From: Streptosporangium carneum
GTDB taxonomy: Bacteria > Actinomycetota > Actinomycetes > Streptosporangiales > Streptosporangiaceae
Reading direction: 5' to 3'
Assembly (NCBI RefSeq): GCF_027922005.1
Contig: NZ_BSEV01000017.1
Span: 62,001 to 126,000, forward strand
DNA length: 64,000 nucleotides
Under the pieces are notes generated by a model, which saw only the letters and a list, made by a program, of their open reading frames with translations, made no database searches and was not told the origin of the DNA. A program made the position numbers and the translations under genes. Below, one piece after another: positions 34,280 through 43,389 of the stretch; within the stretch, counting starts at the first letter, position 1, and the number at the start of each line of letters is the position of its first letter.

Positions 34280-35602
34280 ATGGCTGACCTCAACCACCTG
34301 CAGAGCCTGCTCGACAGCGAGGCGAAATCCCTCCACGTCCCCGGCGCCGCCGTCGGCGTGCTCTTCGAAGGCGCGGAGCACGTCCTCACCACCGGCGTCA
34401 CCAGCGTCGACGCGCCGGTCCCCGTGACGGGCGACACGTTGTTCCAGATCGGGTCGACCACCAAGACGGTCACGGCGACGGCGGCCATGCACCTCCTCGA
34501 GAACGGCCGGCTCGACCTGGACGGGCGCGTGCGGCGGTATCTGCCCGGCTTCCGGCTCGCCGACGAGCGGGCCGCGGAAGAGCTGACCGTCCGGCACCTG
34601 CTCACCCACACCGGCGGTTTCCTCGGCGACATCGACGACGGCGAGAGCTGGGACACCGGCGCGCTGGCCGCCTCGATCGACGCCTACGACCAACTGCCCC
34701 AGCTCTTCCCGCCCGGCACGCTCGCCTCCTACAACAACGCCGGGTTCCGGCTGCTCGGCCGGGTCGTCGAGGCCGTGTGCGGTGAACCGTACGAGGACGC
34801 GATCAGGCGCATCGTGCTCGACCCCCTGGGCATGAGCTCCAGCTTCTTCTTCCCCTGGGAGGCCGTGACGCGGCCGCACGCCGTCGGGCACGCCGTACGG
34901 GAGGAAGGCCCGCAGGTCGTGCACACGTGGGGGCTGTTCCGCGACGCCATGGCCGAGGGCGGCCTGGCGTCGTCGGTGCGCGACCAGCTTCGCTACGCCG
35001 CCTTCCACCTGGGCGCGGGCGGCGAGGCCCCGGTCGGAGCCGCCACCAGGGAGCTGATGCAGCGGGAACACGTCCGGATAGGGGTCCCGTGGACCGGCAT
35101 CGGGCTGCCGTGGCTGCTGGAGGAGCAGGCGGGCGTGCGGCTGGTCACGCATGGCGGCAACATCGGCAACCTGCAGCTGTCCACGTTCGTGCTGGCGCCC
35201 GAGCGCGGCTTCGCCGTCACCACGCTCACCAACTCCGCGCCCGGCAAGGTGCTGGGCAAGCTGGTGACCGACTGGTGCCTGGAGCACCTGCTCGACGCCA
35301 AGCCGCAGGCCGTACGGCTGACGCTGCGCGAACCCACGCCGGAGTACGCGGGCAGCTACGACGCCGGGCAGTGGACCTTCGAGGTCGACGAGGGCCTGAC
35401 GGCGCGGTTCGTGCTGCGCCCCGAACTGGTGGCCGCGGGTGTGGAGGGCATGCCCGACATGCCGCTCGCGCTGGTCGAGGGCTGCGACGACGTGACGATC
35501 GCCGGCGACCCGCGGCAGGCCGTCGGCCGCTTCCTGCGCGACGACGCGGGCGAGATCGCGTTCCTGCACCTGGCCGGCAGGGCGGCCAGGCGGATCCGCT
35601 GA
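34280..35602 (+). CDS. Cytoplasmic beta-lactamase-fold serine hydrolase
   Basis: The 440-residue protein carries STTK (59-62), YNN (151-153) and HGG in VTHGGNIGN, the three motifs of class-C beta-lactamase/D-Ala carboxypeptidase/esterase enzymes. The ATG at 34280 follows AGGA at seven bases; an earlier ATG at 34229 lacks a site. No signal peptide is present, so an intracellular esterase or peptidase is more likely than cell-wall work. A C-terminal beta domain of about 110 residues follows the catalytic part. Confidence 0.85.
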   Translation: MADLNHLQSLLDSEAKSLHVPGAAVGVLFEGAEHVLTTGVTSVDAPVPVTGDTLFQIGSTTKTVTATAAMHLLENGRLDLDGRVRRYLPGFRLADERAAEELTVRHLLTHTGGFLGDIDDGESWDTGALAASIDAYDQLPQLFPPGTLASYNNAGFRLLGRVVEAVCGEPYEDAIRRIVLDPLGMSSSFFFPWEAVTRPHAVGHAVREEGPQVVHTWGLFRDAMAEGGLASSVRDQLRYAAFHLGAGGEAPVGAATRELMQREHVRIGVPWTGIGLPWLLEEQAGVRLVTHGGNIGNLQLSTFVLAPERGFAVTTLTNSAPGKVLGKLVTDWCLEHLLDAKPQAVRLTLREPTPEYAGSYDAGQWTFEVDEGLTARFVLRPELVAAGVEGMPDMPLALVEGCDDVTIAGDPRQAVGRFLRDDAGEIAFLHLAGRAARRIR

Positions 35603-35649
35603 ATCACCGGGGCGCCCTGGCCTGTCCTGCCGGTCGTGGGGGGCCCCGC

Positions 35650-35692
35650 CCGTCGTGCTCCCGCCGGGGAGGGTACGGCGGGAGCACGACGG
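35650..35692. terminator. Long hairpin after the serine hydrolase gene
   Basis: The 16-bp arms at 35650-35665 and 35677-35692 (CCGTCGTGCTCCCGCC and its reverse complement) pair exactly around an 11-nt loop. Part of the right arm is repeated again at 35697-35713. It lies 48 bp after the stop, but lacks a T-tract. Confidence 0.6.
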
Positions 35693-35729
35693 AGGGTACG
35701 GCGGGAGAGCACGACCACCGCGCCCGTCA

Positions 35730-35755
35730 CGCCTCCCCGCCAGGGCGGGGAGGCG
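35730..35755. terminator. Second hairpin between convergent genes
   Basis: CGCCTCCCCGCC (35730-35741) and GGCGGGGAGGCG (35744-35755) pair exactly with a 2-nt gap. It lies 23 bp from the stop of the minus-strand NucA/NucB-like gene and may end transcripts from both sides. Confidence 0.6.
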
Positions 35756-35777
35756 TCGGCGGCCGGGACATGGCCGG

Positions 35778-37166
35778 TCAGGGGTTGATCTGTACCCAGA
35801 AGGGGTCGTTGACGAACAGGATGCGGTCGTCGAAGAAGTAGGAGATCAGTGAGCCGCCGGCCGAGCCGTTCTGGGCCTTCGGAACCCACCGGACGGAGAA
35901 GTCCCAGGTGCCGCTGCTGGCGCCCTCGGCGGTCGCACGGAAGGGATACTCGTCACACTGCCACTTCTCCGCCTCCTGCTGGGGGGTCTTGGGAGGAAGC
36001 CCGGTGATGGGGGTGTAGGCGCCGTTGCGGTTGCAGGCGTAGTTCTTCCACGTCGTGTTCGCACTGGCGATGGCGCCCGAGCCCTCCACCCGGTGCAGCG
36101 ACGGCGCGTCGGGGTCGTTCATCCACTTGCCGGGGATCACCTTGCGGTGCGACTCGGCCGGATAGGTGGTGTCCGGGCTCATCTGCGCCTCGTAGATGTG
36201 CTCGGCGACGGCCCCGTGCTTGGGGCTCGACCGGCTGTACTGCAGGTGCGGGATCACGGTGGTGAACACGCACGCCCGGTCGTGGGGCTGGCCGAACCGG
36301 CTGAAGTAGTCGGCGGAGTCGCAGCGGAACGGCAGGTCGATGGTCTGGCCGCCGCCGATGGGGAAGCCCGGGGACCTGCCGTCGGTGGACAGGTGCCAGT
36401 CCAGGCTGCTGATCTTCTCCCGGGTCGAGTCGTTGGCCAGGGCCGGGGCCTCGATGTCCCACGAGCTCCACGCGGTGGTGGTGTTCCAGTCACCCCAGGT
36501 GTTGAAGGCCGCCGCGCCCGTGGTGGAGCAGAGCGGCGCCCCCTGGGCGCAGTCGGCGCGCACCGCGAAGAGCAGCTGGCTGGGGATGACGGACCCGCCG
36601 GCCCAGTCGAGGTATTTGACCGACCCGGGCACGGGCCGCCAGAACACCCGGATGGCCCGCTGGGTGTTGCTGCCCAGCGCCACCATGTTCCAGCGGAGCG
36701 CGTTGGTGCCCCAGTACTTCACGTTGCCCGACTGGTCTATGGTCTGGTAGCGGGCACGATACTCGATCGTCTGACACCACAGCAGCCGGTTGTAGGTCCG
36801 GCCCTCCTTGCGCTCGGCGTCGTCGGAGGCCAGGCAGTCGTCGGTGTCCGGCTGCGGCGGGGCGGCGGGGAACGCCGCCGCGGTGGCCAGCCGGCTCAGG
36901 CTCTGGGACGACCGGCCGTCGTCGCGCACCTTGGTGGCGTCGTAGTAGGAGTGGTTGCCCAGCCTGGTGGCCTCTCTCAGCGCCCGCTTGTGCGCCTCCT
37001 CGGGCGACAGCATGGGCTTGGCGGCGGAGGTGGGCGGCCCGGGGGTGGGCGTGGGGGCCTGGGCGGCGGCGAGGGCCGGCGTCCCCAGGCAGAGGGAGAC
37101 CACGGCCAGCGCGCACAGGCCCATGCGCGTCAGACGGCGGCGAGGGGCGGGAATCGGCAGGGACAT
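35778..37166 (-). CDS. Secreted protein with C-terminal NucA/NucB-like nuclease domain
   Basis: The 462-residue protein has a signal peptide (1 to about 36), a Pro/Thr linker, a central exported region with several Cys, and a C-terminal domain resembling the NucA/NucB DNase family. That domain shows WQCDEYPFRATAEGA (compare DEWP in Bacillus NucB), VPKAQNGSAGGSL and a terminal strand RILFVNDPFWVQI. The Glu of DEYP would be catalytic. The central 350 residues match nothing I know and may be an inhibitory or targeting region. It follows, with a 3-bp gap, a small secreted protein gene. Confidence 0.7.
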   Translation of the reverse strand: MSLPIPAPRRRLTRMGLCALAVVSLCLGTPALAAAQAPTPTPGPPTSAAKPMLSPEEAHKRALREATRLGNHSYYDATKVRDDGRSSQSLSRLATAAAFPAAPPQPDTDDCLASDDAERKEGRTYNRLLWCQTIEYRARYQTIDQSGNVKYWGTNALRWNMVALGSNTQRAIRVFWRPVPGSVKYLDWAGGSVIPSQLLFAVRADCAQGAPLCSTTGAAAFNTWGDWNTTTAWSSWDIEAPALANDSTREKISSLDWHLSTDGRSPGFPIGGGQTIDLPFRCDSADYFSRFGQPHDRACVFTTVIPHLQYSRSSPKHGAVAEHIYEAQMSPDTTYPAESHRKVIPGKWMNDPDAPSLHRVEGSGAIASANTTWKNYACNRNGAYTPITGLPPKTPQQEAEKWQCDEYPFRATAEGASSGTWDFSVRWVPKAQNGSAGGSLISYFFDDRILFVNDPFWVQINP

Positions 37167-37169
37167 GGG

Positions 37170-37667
37170 TCACTTCCCGGGGGTCGTCGGGACGCTGCGG
37201 CGTGCCAGGGTGTTCTCCCAGGGGCACCAGTCGAGGTTGGGGATGGGCTCGTAGTTCTCGCCGCCGGACACGTGGGTGGCGGGGAAGCCGCCCCATCCGC
37301 CGGCGGCCCAGACCACGTCGGCCTCGGTGTAGAGCCAGATGTCGTTGAGCCACTCCCCGACAGCGGGGTTCTCCGGGCCGTGGGACTGGCAGACGAACCA
37401 GCTGTTGCCGGCGTTGAGCCTGCCGATCGGCTGCCAGCGGCCGTCGACGTAGTTGTAGACATCACCGGCGAGGAAGTTGTTGCAGTACCGGGTGGGCCAC
37501 TGGACGCCAAGCGTGTCGGTCACCGTGGGGCCGGCGCCCCAGCACCCCTCCAGTTCGGCGGGTGCGTTCGCGGGGGGCTGGGCGGCGTGGGCGGCCGGGG
37601 CGGTGAACAGGGCCGCGCCGACGATCACGCTCGCGGCCATGCCGGCCAAGCGCCTGAGCACAGGCAT
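37170..37667 (-). CDS. Small secreted protein paired with the nuclease-like gene
   Basis: This 165-residue protein has a signal peptide (cleavage after AHA, about residue 28). The mature part holds four cysteines (EGCWGAGP, TRYCNNFLAG, SWFVCQSHG, LDWCPWENT), probably in two disulfides. It is rich in Trp, Asn and Gly. No family is recognised. The 3-bp spacing to the next gene indicates co-expression, so it may assist or restrain the nuclease-like protein. Confidence 0.65.
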   Translation of the reverse strand: MPVLRRLAGMAASVIVGAALFTAPAAHAAQPPANAPAELEGCWGAGPTVTDTLGVQWPTRYCNNFLAGDVYNYVDGRWQPIGRLNAGNSWFVCQSHGPENPAVGEWLNDIWLYTEADVVWAAGGWGGFPATHVSGGENYEPIPNLDWCPWENTLARRSVPTTPGK

Positions 37668-38125
37668 CGTTCCCCTTTCTTTGTCGTCCGTCGGCGAATG
37701 ACGCCGTTATGAATCGGAGGAAAAAGGAGCGGAAATCCGTTTTGTGGCACCGCTCTGGGGTTTGGACTATCAGGGATGGGGTTGTTCGGCTCGGGGGCGC
37801 CGGGAAGAACAATCAACCGATCAACTCCGGGCGGTCACCGCCGGGGGACGGCCTCCCCCGAGGACGAACGTCCGCCTCTTTCGCGGGCAGGCAGACCAGG
37901 TGTCCGCCGTCGCGCGGTCACGTCCTGGCACCGGCCGGGCGCCGACGGGAGAACCGGCGTACGGCGCGCGCCAGGGCCCTGGGGAGTCGACGGAACGGAG
38001 GCCTCCGGCCCCGCGGGTTCGGTCACCGCTCGCGCCCTACGGCCGGAGAGGCCGAACGGAGGCGTCAGCACAGGATCCCGCCGGCGTCGTGGCGTCGCGC
38101 CCCGCCTGCGGAACCGCCGCCGCTT
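37668..38125. other. Intergenic region, no gene recognised
   Basis: Bases near 37668-37760 are AT-richer (GGAGGAAAAAGGAGCGG) and probably include the promoter of the secreted-protein pair. The rest looks non-coding; open frames here are arginine/proline-rich shadows. Confidence 0.4.
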
Positions 38126-39262
38126 TCAGATCCGGTCGCTGAGAGTGCGCAGCAGGCGTCCCAACCCCCAGGTGGCCAGGCGCGGCGGTGCGGCGCCGTT
38201 CATGCGCATGAGGTACTCGCTCTGCATCAACGTCCTCGGGCCGGACACCGCGAGGCTGTGGGAGGCGAGTGCGGAGGCCAGCGCCGCCTGCCGCCTGCGC
38301 CTGGACGAGTACGCCGCCACGACCGCGGCCGGATCGGGTGCGGCGTCCAGGCAGTCCACCAGCGCCGCCACGTCCTCGAGCGCCTGGTTCGTGCCCTGCG
38401 CCATGACGGGCGGCATCGCGTGCGCCGCGTCCCCGAGCAGCGCGCACCGCCCGTCGCCCCAGCGGCGCGGCACCCTGTGCCGGGTGTGCGGGAACAGTTC
38501 GGCGTCGCCGTCCTCCAGCGACGCCAGAACCCGCTCGACCGGTGAGCCCCACCCCGCGAACCGGCGGCGCAGCGTCTCCAGCGGCTTGTCCCGCGCCGCC
38601 GCGTCCGACGACCACGGCACGTCGAAGAACCACTGCATAAGCCCGTCACCGGCGCCCATGAACCCGAAGTCTCCCTGTCGGCCGACCATCAGCGTCGTGG
38701 TCGATCCGAGGTCGAACGGGGCCTGCGTCAGGCCCTGCCAGGTCGCCGCGCCGGTCAGTGCCGCCTGGCCGCCGCCCAGGACGAGGGCGCGCACCCGCGA
38801 GCGCACGCCGTCCGCTCCGACCAGGAAGTCGCCGCCGTACTCCTGACCTGTTTCCGTCCGCACCCGTACGCCGTCGCCGTCGGTCCGCAGTTCCGCGACC
38901 CGCGCGCCGAACCGCACGGCCCCCTCCGCCAGCCCGCTCCCCAGGAGAGTGATCAGCGTCCTGCGCGGAATCACCCGCGCCGCCGACCCGAACCGTTCCG
39001 CGAGCGCCTCCAGATCGAACTCCAGCACCTGGCGTCCGCCGGCGGTCCGCAGGCACAACGTCGTCAGCCGCTGCCCCGCCCCCTCCAGGTCGACGCCCAG
39101 GTCGCCGAGGATCGCCGTGCCGTTGCACCACAGGGTGACGGCCCCGCCCCCGAGGCGCGGCTCGGCCGCCTGCTCCAGGACCACCACCTCGTGCCCCGCG
39201 GCGACCAGTCCCCGCGCCGCCGCGAGCCCGCCGATTCCCGCCCCCACCACAAGCACCCGCAC
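38126..39262 (-). CDS. FAD-dependent monooxygenase (PHBH/TetX-type)
   Basis: The 378-residue flavoprotein has the dinucleotide motif GAGIGG (7-12), then VLEQAAEP, the DG motif FLVGADGVRSRVR, and GDAAHAMPPVMAQGTNQAL, which binds the FAD ribityl chain. This is the aromatic hydroxylase/UbiH group. I chose the GTG at 39262, following GGGGGG; the open frame upstream passes through an MFS relic. It is monocistronic and lies next to a CGTAGTACTACG palindrome. The substrate is unknown. Confidence 0.85.
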   Translation of the reverse strand: MRVLVVGAGIGGLAAARGLVAAGHEVVVLEQAAEPRLGGGAVTLWCNGTAILGDLGVDLEGAGQRLTTLCLRTAGGRQVLEFDLEALAERFGSAARVIPRRTLITLLGSGLAEGAVRFGARVAELRTDGDGVRVRTETGQEYGGDFLVGADGVRSRVRALVLGGGQAALTGAATWQGLTQAPFDLGSTTTLMVGRQGDFGFMGAGDGLMQWFFDVPWSSDAAARDKPLETLRRRFAGWGSPVERVLASLEDGDAELFPHTRHRVPRRWGDGRCALLGDAAHAMPPVMAQGTNQALEDVAALVDCLDAAPDPAAVVAAYSSRRRRQAALASALASHSLAVSGPRTLMQSEYLMRMNGAAPPRLATWGLGRLLRTLSDRI

Positions 39263-39289
39263 CGACGGCCCCCCATCGACTCTACAAGT

Positions 39290-39301
39290 CGTAGTACTAC
39301 G
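39290..39301. promoter_or_regulatory. Perfect 12-bp palindrome upstream of the monooxygenase
   Basis: CGTAGTACTACG is a perfect palindrome 28 bp before the monooxygenase start and near the AT-rich CTTTATAG. It resembles short TetR or MarR operators. No regulator gene is adjacent; the upstream side holds an MFS relic, so a partner may have been lost. Confidence 0.5.
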
Positions 39302-39374
39302 CTTTATAGAGCATCGAGGCCGTCGTCCACAAGATCCAGATTCGTCACGACGGGAGCGGCGGGCCGGGGCCGGG

Positions 39375-39560
39375 AGGCCGTACCGGCCGCGCATGGGACC
39401 CGACGCGAGGATCAGCCAGCAGGGCGCGAGCAGGCCAGCCGTGATCCACATGGCGGAACGGGGACCGAGAAGGTCGCCGAGGACTCCTCCGAGCAGCGAG
39501 CCGATCGGGATGGTGCCGTGATTGAGGACCAGGGCTACGAGTCGGACGGCCGGGGGGCGG
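39375..39560 (-). pseudogene. MFS transporter, C-terminal relic
   Basis: The minus strand encodes about 60 residues typical of late MFS segments: LVALVLNHGTIPIGSLLGGV and LGDLLGPRSAMWITAGLLAP. There is no natural stop and no upstream half. It is a leftover of a transporter gene that may once have preceded the monooxygenase. Confidence 0.6.
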
Positions 39561-40077
39561 CTCGCCGCCTTATGCATACCGCCCGACTGTGGAACGTCAC
39601 GACGCCCCGGACATTCACATGTTCGACGAGCAGCATAAATCAAAGAGAGGCGGTCACCGCCTTCCCCGTTTCGGGGCGACGCCCTCACACCGCGAGATGA
39701 AGCGCGGCCACGGCTCCCCCATTCCTCGCCGGCCGGTTCGCGCGAACGCCCAGGAGACGGCCAGGAAACGCCATGGCCTATCGGCTGAACAGCGGCGATA
39801 CGGAAACGACCAGTCGGGGCGCACGGCGAGCGCGTGTCGCGCGCGTGTGAGCCGAGCCCCTCCCGGATGAATATCCGACAACGAATCGAAGTGTCGTCGC
39901 CGACGTTTACCGCGACCGACACACCGAGTCACAATGACGCGATCGGGCATTTAAAATGCATCACGTCAATGCTTTGTGACAAATCTTACAGTCAACCCGA
40001 TCCGCGTATTCATAATGTGATCATTACCGATGAATCGCCCCTTGAGGGCGTATCCGTACCGATCGGAGTTCATCGGA
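39561..40077. other. Leader region of the metalloprotease gene
   Basis: No gene is seen. Bases 39945-40030 are distinctly AT-rich (ATTTAAAATGCATCACG, then CATAATGTGATCATTACC) and probably hold the protease promoter. An ATG at 40030 in the protease frame is a possible alternative start. Confidence 0.4.
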
Positions 40078-41898
40078 ATGCAGCTCAGGCGAAACCTCTC
40101 CCTGGCCGCCGCGTGGGTCCTCCTCGCGGTCGGTCTGGTCGCCTCACCCCCAACGGCGTCGGCCGCCACACCACCGGCCGACGGTCCTTCCCACGTCGTG
40201 TCCGACACCTTCCCCGGCGCGAGAGTCGGCGAGCGCGCCGGGCCCGCGGCCCTCGCGCCGAGCCTGGCCAAGGCGCAGACCGGCCCGCAGCTGGTGGCCT
40301 GCGACGGCGACGGCACCAGCGGCAAGCGCGTCGAGGTCCTGTACGTGCGTGAGGCGTCGATGCCGGACCGCTACACGCAGTTCCTCCCCATGTTCCGTGC
40401 CTGGCTGGCCAACGCCGACGACGCGTTCAACGACGCCGCGGCCACCTCCAACCGCAGTCGGCACATCCGGTTCGTCACCACGGCGGTCACCGGAGGCTGC
40501 GCCGCCGTCGTACGCAACCTGGTAGTCCCCGCAGGCTCACTGGTCGACTTCGACTCCAGCATCAACGCCGTGAAGGCCCTCGGCTACACCAGCACCGACC
40601 GGCACTACCTCATGCTCACCGAGGCCACGGCGATCTGCGGCGTGTCCGAGATCAAGGGCGACGACCTGACGACCGGCGCCGCCAACCTCAACAACGGGCT
40701 CGCCTACGCCCGCGTGGACGCCATCCCCGGCTGCTTCGGCGCGAACGCCATCGCCCACGAACTGGGGCACAGCTTCGGCGCCGTACAGCTCAGCGCGGCC
40801 CACTCGGACGGCAGCTGGCACTGCCTCGACCAGTGGGACCTCATGTGCTACGGCGGCACGCCCACGTGGAGCTGCCTGCAGTGGAACGACTACCGGCTGC
40901 CCGACTGCAACCGGGACGACTACTACAACGCCGCCCCCACCGCAGGAAGCTACCTGGCCACGCACTGGAACGTCGCCAACAGCGCCTACCTCATCGCGGG
41001 CGGCACGGCCGACAGTGATCCGCATCCCAAGGTCGGCAACACCTACGTCATAACGAACGTGTCCACGGGAGGCGCGCTGGAGCCCATCGGCGCCTCCACC
41101 GGGACGCTGGTCGAGCTGAGCCAGCGCGCCCGCGTCGACACTGCCAGCCAGAAGTGGCTGATGGGCTACACGACCGGGCTGCAGTTCGTCAACGTCGGCA
41201 GCCGCCTGTGCGCCGACAGCTCCTACAGCGGCACCACGCCCGGCACGACGCTCCTGCAGTACGTCTGCGGCGGCCAGGACGGCATGCGCTTCGCGTACCT
41301 GCCGACCGGCGCGAACACATACGCGATCTTCGACTGGCTGTCCGGGCTGGCGCTGACCGCGGGCGGCGCCTACCCGTCGCCCATCACGCAGCAGACCTAC
41401 ACCGGCGCGACCAACCAGCAGTGGGTGTTCAACCAGGTCACCGACGCCGCTCCGGTCAACAACGGCGTCTACTACCTGCAGGGGCGCGGCAGCCGCGACA
41501 ACGCGGAGCCCGCGGGCGCCTCGACCGCCTCCGGCGCGCTCATCACGCACAACGCGCCGTCCGGCGCCACCAGCCAGCGCTGGCAGCTCCAGGCCACCGG
41601 GTCGTACTGGAAGCTGGTGAACGTCAACAGCTCCAAGTGCCTGGACCTCGTCTCGGCCGGCACGTCCAACGGCGTCCAGATCAGACAGGCGACCTGTGGC
41701 AGCGCGACCAGCCAGCAGTGGACCCTCAAACGGGTCGCGGACGGAACGTTCTTCCTGGTCAACCGTTTCAGCGGCAAGGTGCTCGCCACACCGGCCGGCA
41801 GCGGCACCACCCTTGACCAGCAGACGATCACCGGCAACACCGACTCCGGCGCGGGCGTCGTCGCCGACAACGAGATCTGGTACCTGAACCCCGTCTGA
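40078..41898 (+). CDS. Secreted HELGH metalloprotease with ricin-type lectin repeats
   Basis: The 606-residue protein begins MQLRRNLSLAAAWVLLAVGL and has a signal peptide ending near ASA (about residue 29). The catalytic domain contains the zinc motif HELGH (227-231), with a likely third ligand in AVQLSAAH, and a Met-turn region DQWDLMCYGG. Residues from about 325 onward form two ricin-type beta-trefoil-like units with QKWLMG, NQQWVFN, SQRWQLQ and SQQWTLK repeats that bind sugars. It probably degrades an extracellular protein substrate attached to polysaccharide. Monocistronic. Confidence 0.83.
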   Translation: MQLRRNLSLAAAWVLLAVGLVASPPTASAATPPADGPSHVVSDTFPGARVGERAGPAALAPSLAKAQTGPQLVACDGDGTSGKRVEVLYVREASMPDRYTQFLPMFRAWLANADDAFNDAAATSNRSRHIRFVTTAVTGGCAAVVRNLVVPAGSLVDFDSSINAVKALGYTSTDRHYLMLTEATAICGVSEIKGDDLTTGAANLNNGLAYARVDAIPGCFGANAIAHELGHSFGAVQLSAAHSDGSWHCLDQWDLMCYGGTPTWSCLQWNDYRLPDCNRDDYYNAAPTAGSYLATHWNVANSAYLIAGGTADSDPHPKVGNTYVITNVSTGGALEPIGASTGTLVELSQRARVDTASQKWLMGYTTGLQFVNVGSRLCADSSYSGTTPGTTLLQYVCGGQDGMRFAYLPTGANTYAIFDWLSGLALTAGGAYPSPITQQTYTGATNQQWVFNQVTDAAPVNNGVYYLQGRGSRDNAEPAGASTASGALITHNAPSGATSQRWQLQATGSYWKLVNVNSSKCLDLVSAGTSNGVQIRQATCGSATSQQWTLKRVADGTFFLVNRFSGKVLATPAGSGTTLDQQTITGNTDSGAGVVADNEIWYLNPV

Positions 41899-41904
41899 CC
41901 CGCA

Positions 41905-41933
41905 CGGGCCGTCCGGTCTCCCCGGGCGGCCCG
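41905..41933. terminator. Hairpin after the metalloprotease gene
   Basis: CGGGCCGTCC and GGGCGGCCCG pair with one mismatch around a 9-nt loop, six bases after the stop. There is no T-tract, as usual for actinomycete terminators. Confidence 0.5.
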
Positions 41934-42095
41934 CACGGCAGCGGTGAGACCGGTCAGGGGCGACGACTCCGAGGACCGTTCGGGGACGGCAGGGGTCCGT
42001 GTCCTCCGTCCGGGAAGTCGCCGGCGAGAAGCCGGATCCTCACCGCGGGCCGTCCACACCGAGTGACCGGCGACGGGCCGGGGAAAGAAGTGATC

Positions 42096-42770
42096 ATGAG
42101 CGCCTACTACGGGTCCGGTCCCGGCGACATCACGCCGGACGGCTGCGCCGTGGAGTTCTACAGTCTCCTGCCCCCGATGGGCGAGCCCGAGATCGTGCAC
42201 GCCGCCGTGCCCGCCGACGCGTCGATCCTGGAACTCGGCTGCGGGACCGGCAGGATCCTGCGCCCCCTCGCGGAGCTCGGGCACCCGGTCCTCGGCGTCG
42301 ACGAGTCCCCGGCCATGCTCGCCCGCGTCGCTGAGCTGCCGACCGTGCGCGCGAGCATCGAGACCCTGCGACTGGACCGCGCCTTCGACGCCGTCCTGCT
42401 CGCGAGCACCATGCTCAACGCGGATTCGGCCCGGCGGCGCGCCTTCCTCCAGACCTGCCGCAGGCATGTCGATCCCCATGGCGTCGTCATCGTCCAGCGC
42501 GCCGAGCCGAGCTGGTTCGACACGGTCGAACCGTCGGTGCGCGAGCACGACGGCATCCGGCGGGTGATCAAGAAGGTCCACCGTGACGGGCCCCGCGTCG
42601 ACGTCGTCATCGATTACCACGTCGGCGACCAGACGTGGACGCACGCGTTCAGCCGTCACCCCGTCGACGAGCGGGAACTGGCGGCCGACCTCGCCTCCGC
42701 GCGGTTGCGCCTCGACCGGTGGCTCACCGACGACCGCACATGGTTCGCCGCCTGCCCGGAAACCGGATGA
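42096..42770 (+). CDS. Class I SAM-dependent methyltransferase
   Basis: The 224-residue protein has SAM motif I ILELGCGTGRIL, the acidic VDESPAML (motif II), and AFDAVLLASTMLN (motif IV). The target is not evident. The ATG at 42096 was preferred to a GTG two codons earlier. No neighbouring pathway genes are present. Confidence 0.8.
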   Translation: MSAYYGSGPGDITPDGCAVEFYSLLPPMGEPEIVHAAVPADASILELGCGTGRILRPLAELGHPVLGVDESPAMLARVAELPTVRASIETLRLDRAFDAVLLASTMLNADSARRRAFLQTCRRHVDPHGVVIVQRAEPSWFDTVEPSVREHDGIRRVIKKVHRDGPRVDVVIDYHVGDQTWTHAFSRHPVDERELAADLASARLRLDRWLTDDRTWFAACPETG

Positions 42771-43281
42771 TCGATCCGGCGGCGTCCTCCGGGGGTGAGG
42801 GGCCCATCCTGAACCCGCATTGATCTTGTGCGGAATCGATCGTCATCTTGAGCCGTCAGTTCGCCGAGGTCTCCAACCCGCACCGGCTCGCCGAGGGCAC
42901 TGTCTTCAGCGAGCCGGCGGGCCCCATGGGCAGGGCAGCGGAGGGATCGGTCACTCTCCACGATCAGGGTGGCATCGCAAAGCGACTCTGCATGACTCCT
43001 GTGCGATTTGGTCACAGAACCCCTTGTTGGGCCTGCCGCAAAGCAGCAGATAGTTACACATTGAATCCGTTATGTCGCCATCACGGGCGTTACACACCAG
43101 TCAGTAGCCGACCGGTTGCAAAAAACGGTTTCTTCTGGCCTTCACCGGCGGGGCCCGGCAGCGATCGGGAGGAATCCAACGAATCCATATTTGACCTGCG
43201 GTGACGTAATCAGCTGTATCGAGACTGGGGGACGATCCGCGCTGAACAACGGCGTTGATGGCTGATCGTGGGGTGGCGAGG
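42771..43281. other. Intergenic region with degraded coding traces
   Basis: No intact gene is visible. Minus-strand bases near 42857-42960 read VTDPSAALPMGPAGSLKTVP and stop, which looks like the end of a lost gene. Bases 43040-43130 are AT-rich. Confidence 0.35.
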
Positions 43282-43389
43282 TCAGGGTCTGTTGCGGAGA
43301 GTGGCGTATTCGGCGCGGGCTTGTTCGACGGCGTCGGGACAGCACTGGACTTTCTCGCGTTCTGCGAGGGCGCGGCCCTCTGTCCGGAA

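Noticed and set aside
42848..43204. Plus-strand frame starting MSRQFAEVSNPHRLAEGTVF
   Set aside because: Starts at TTG without a clear ribosome-binding site, has irregular codon use towards its end and matches nothing; treated as intergenic.
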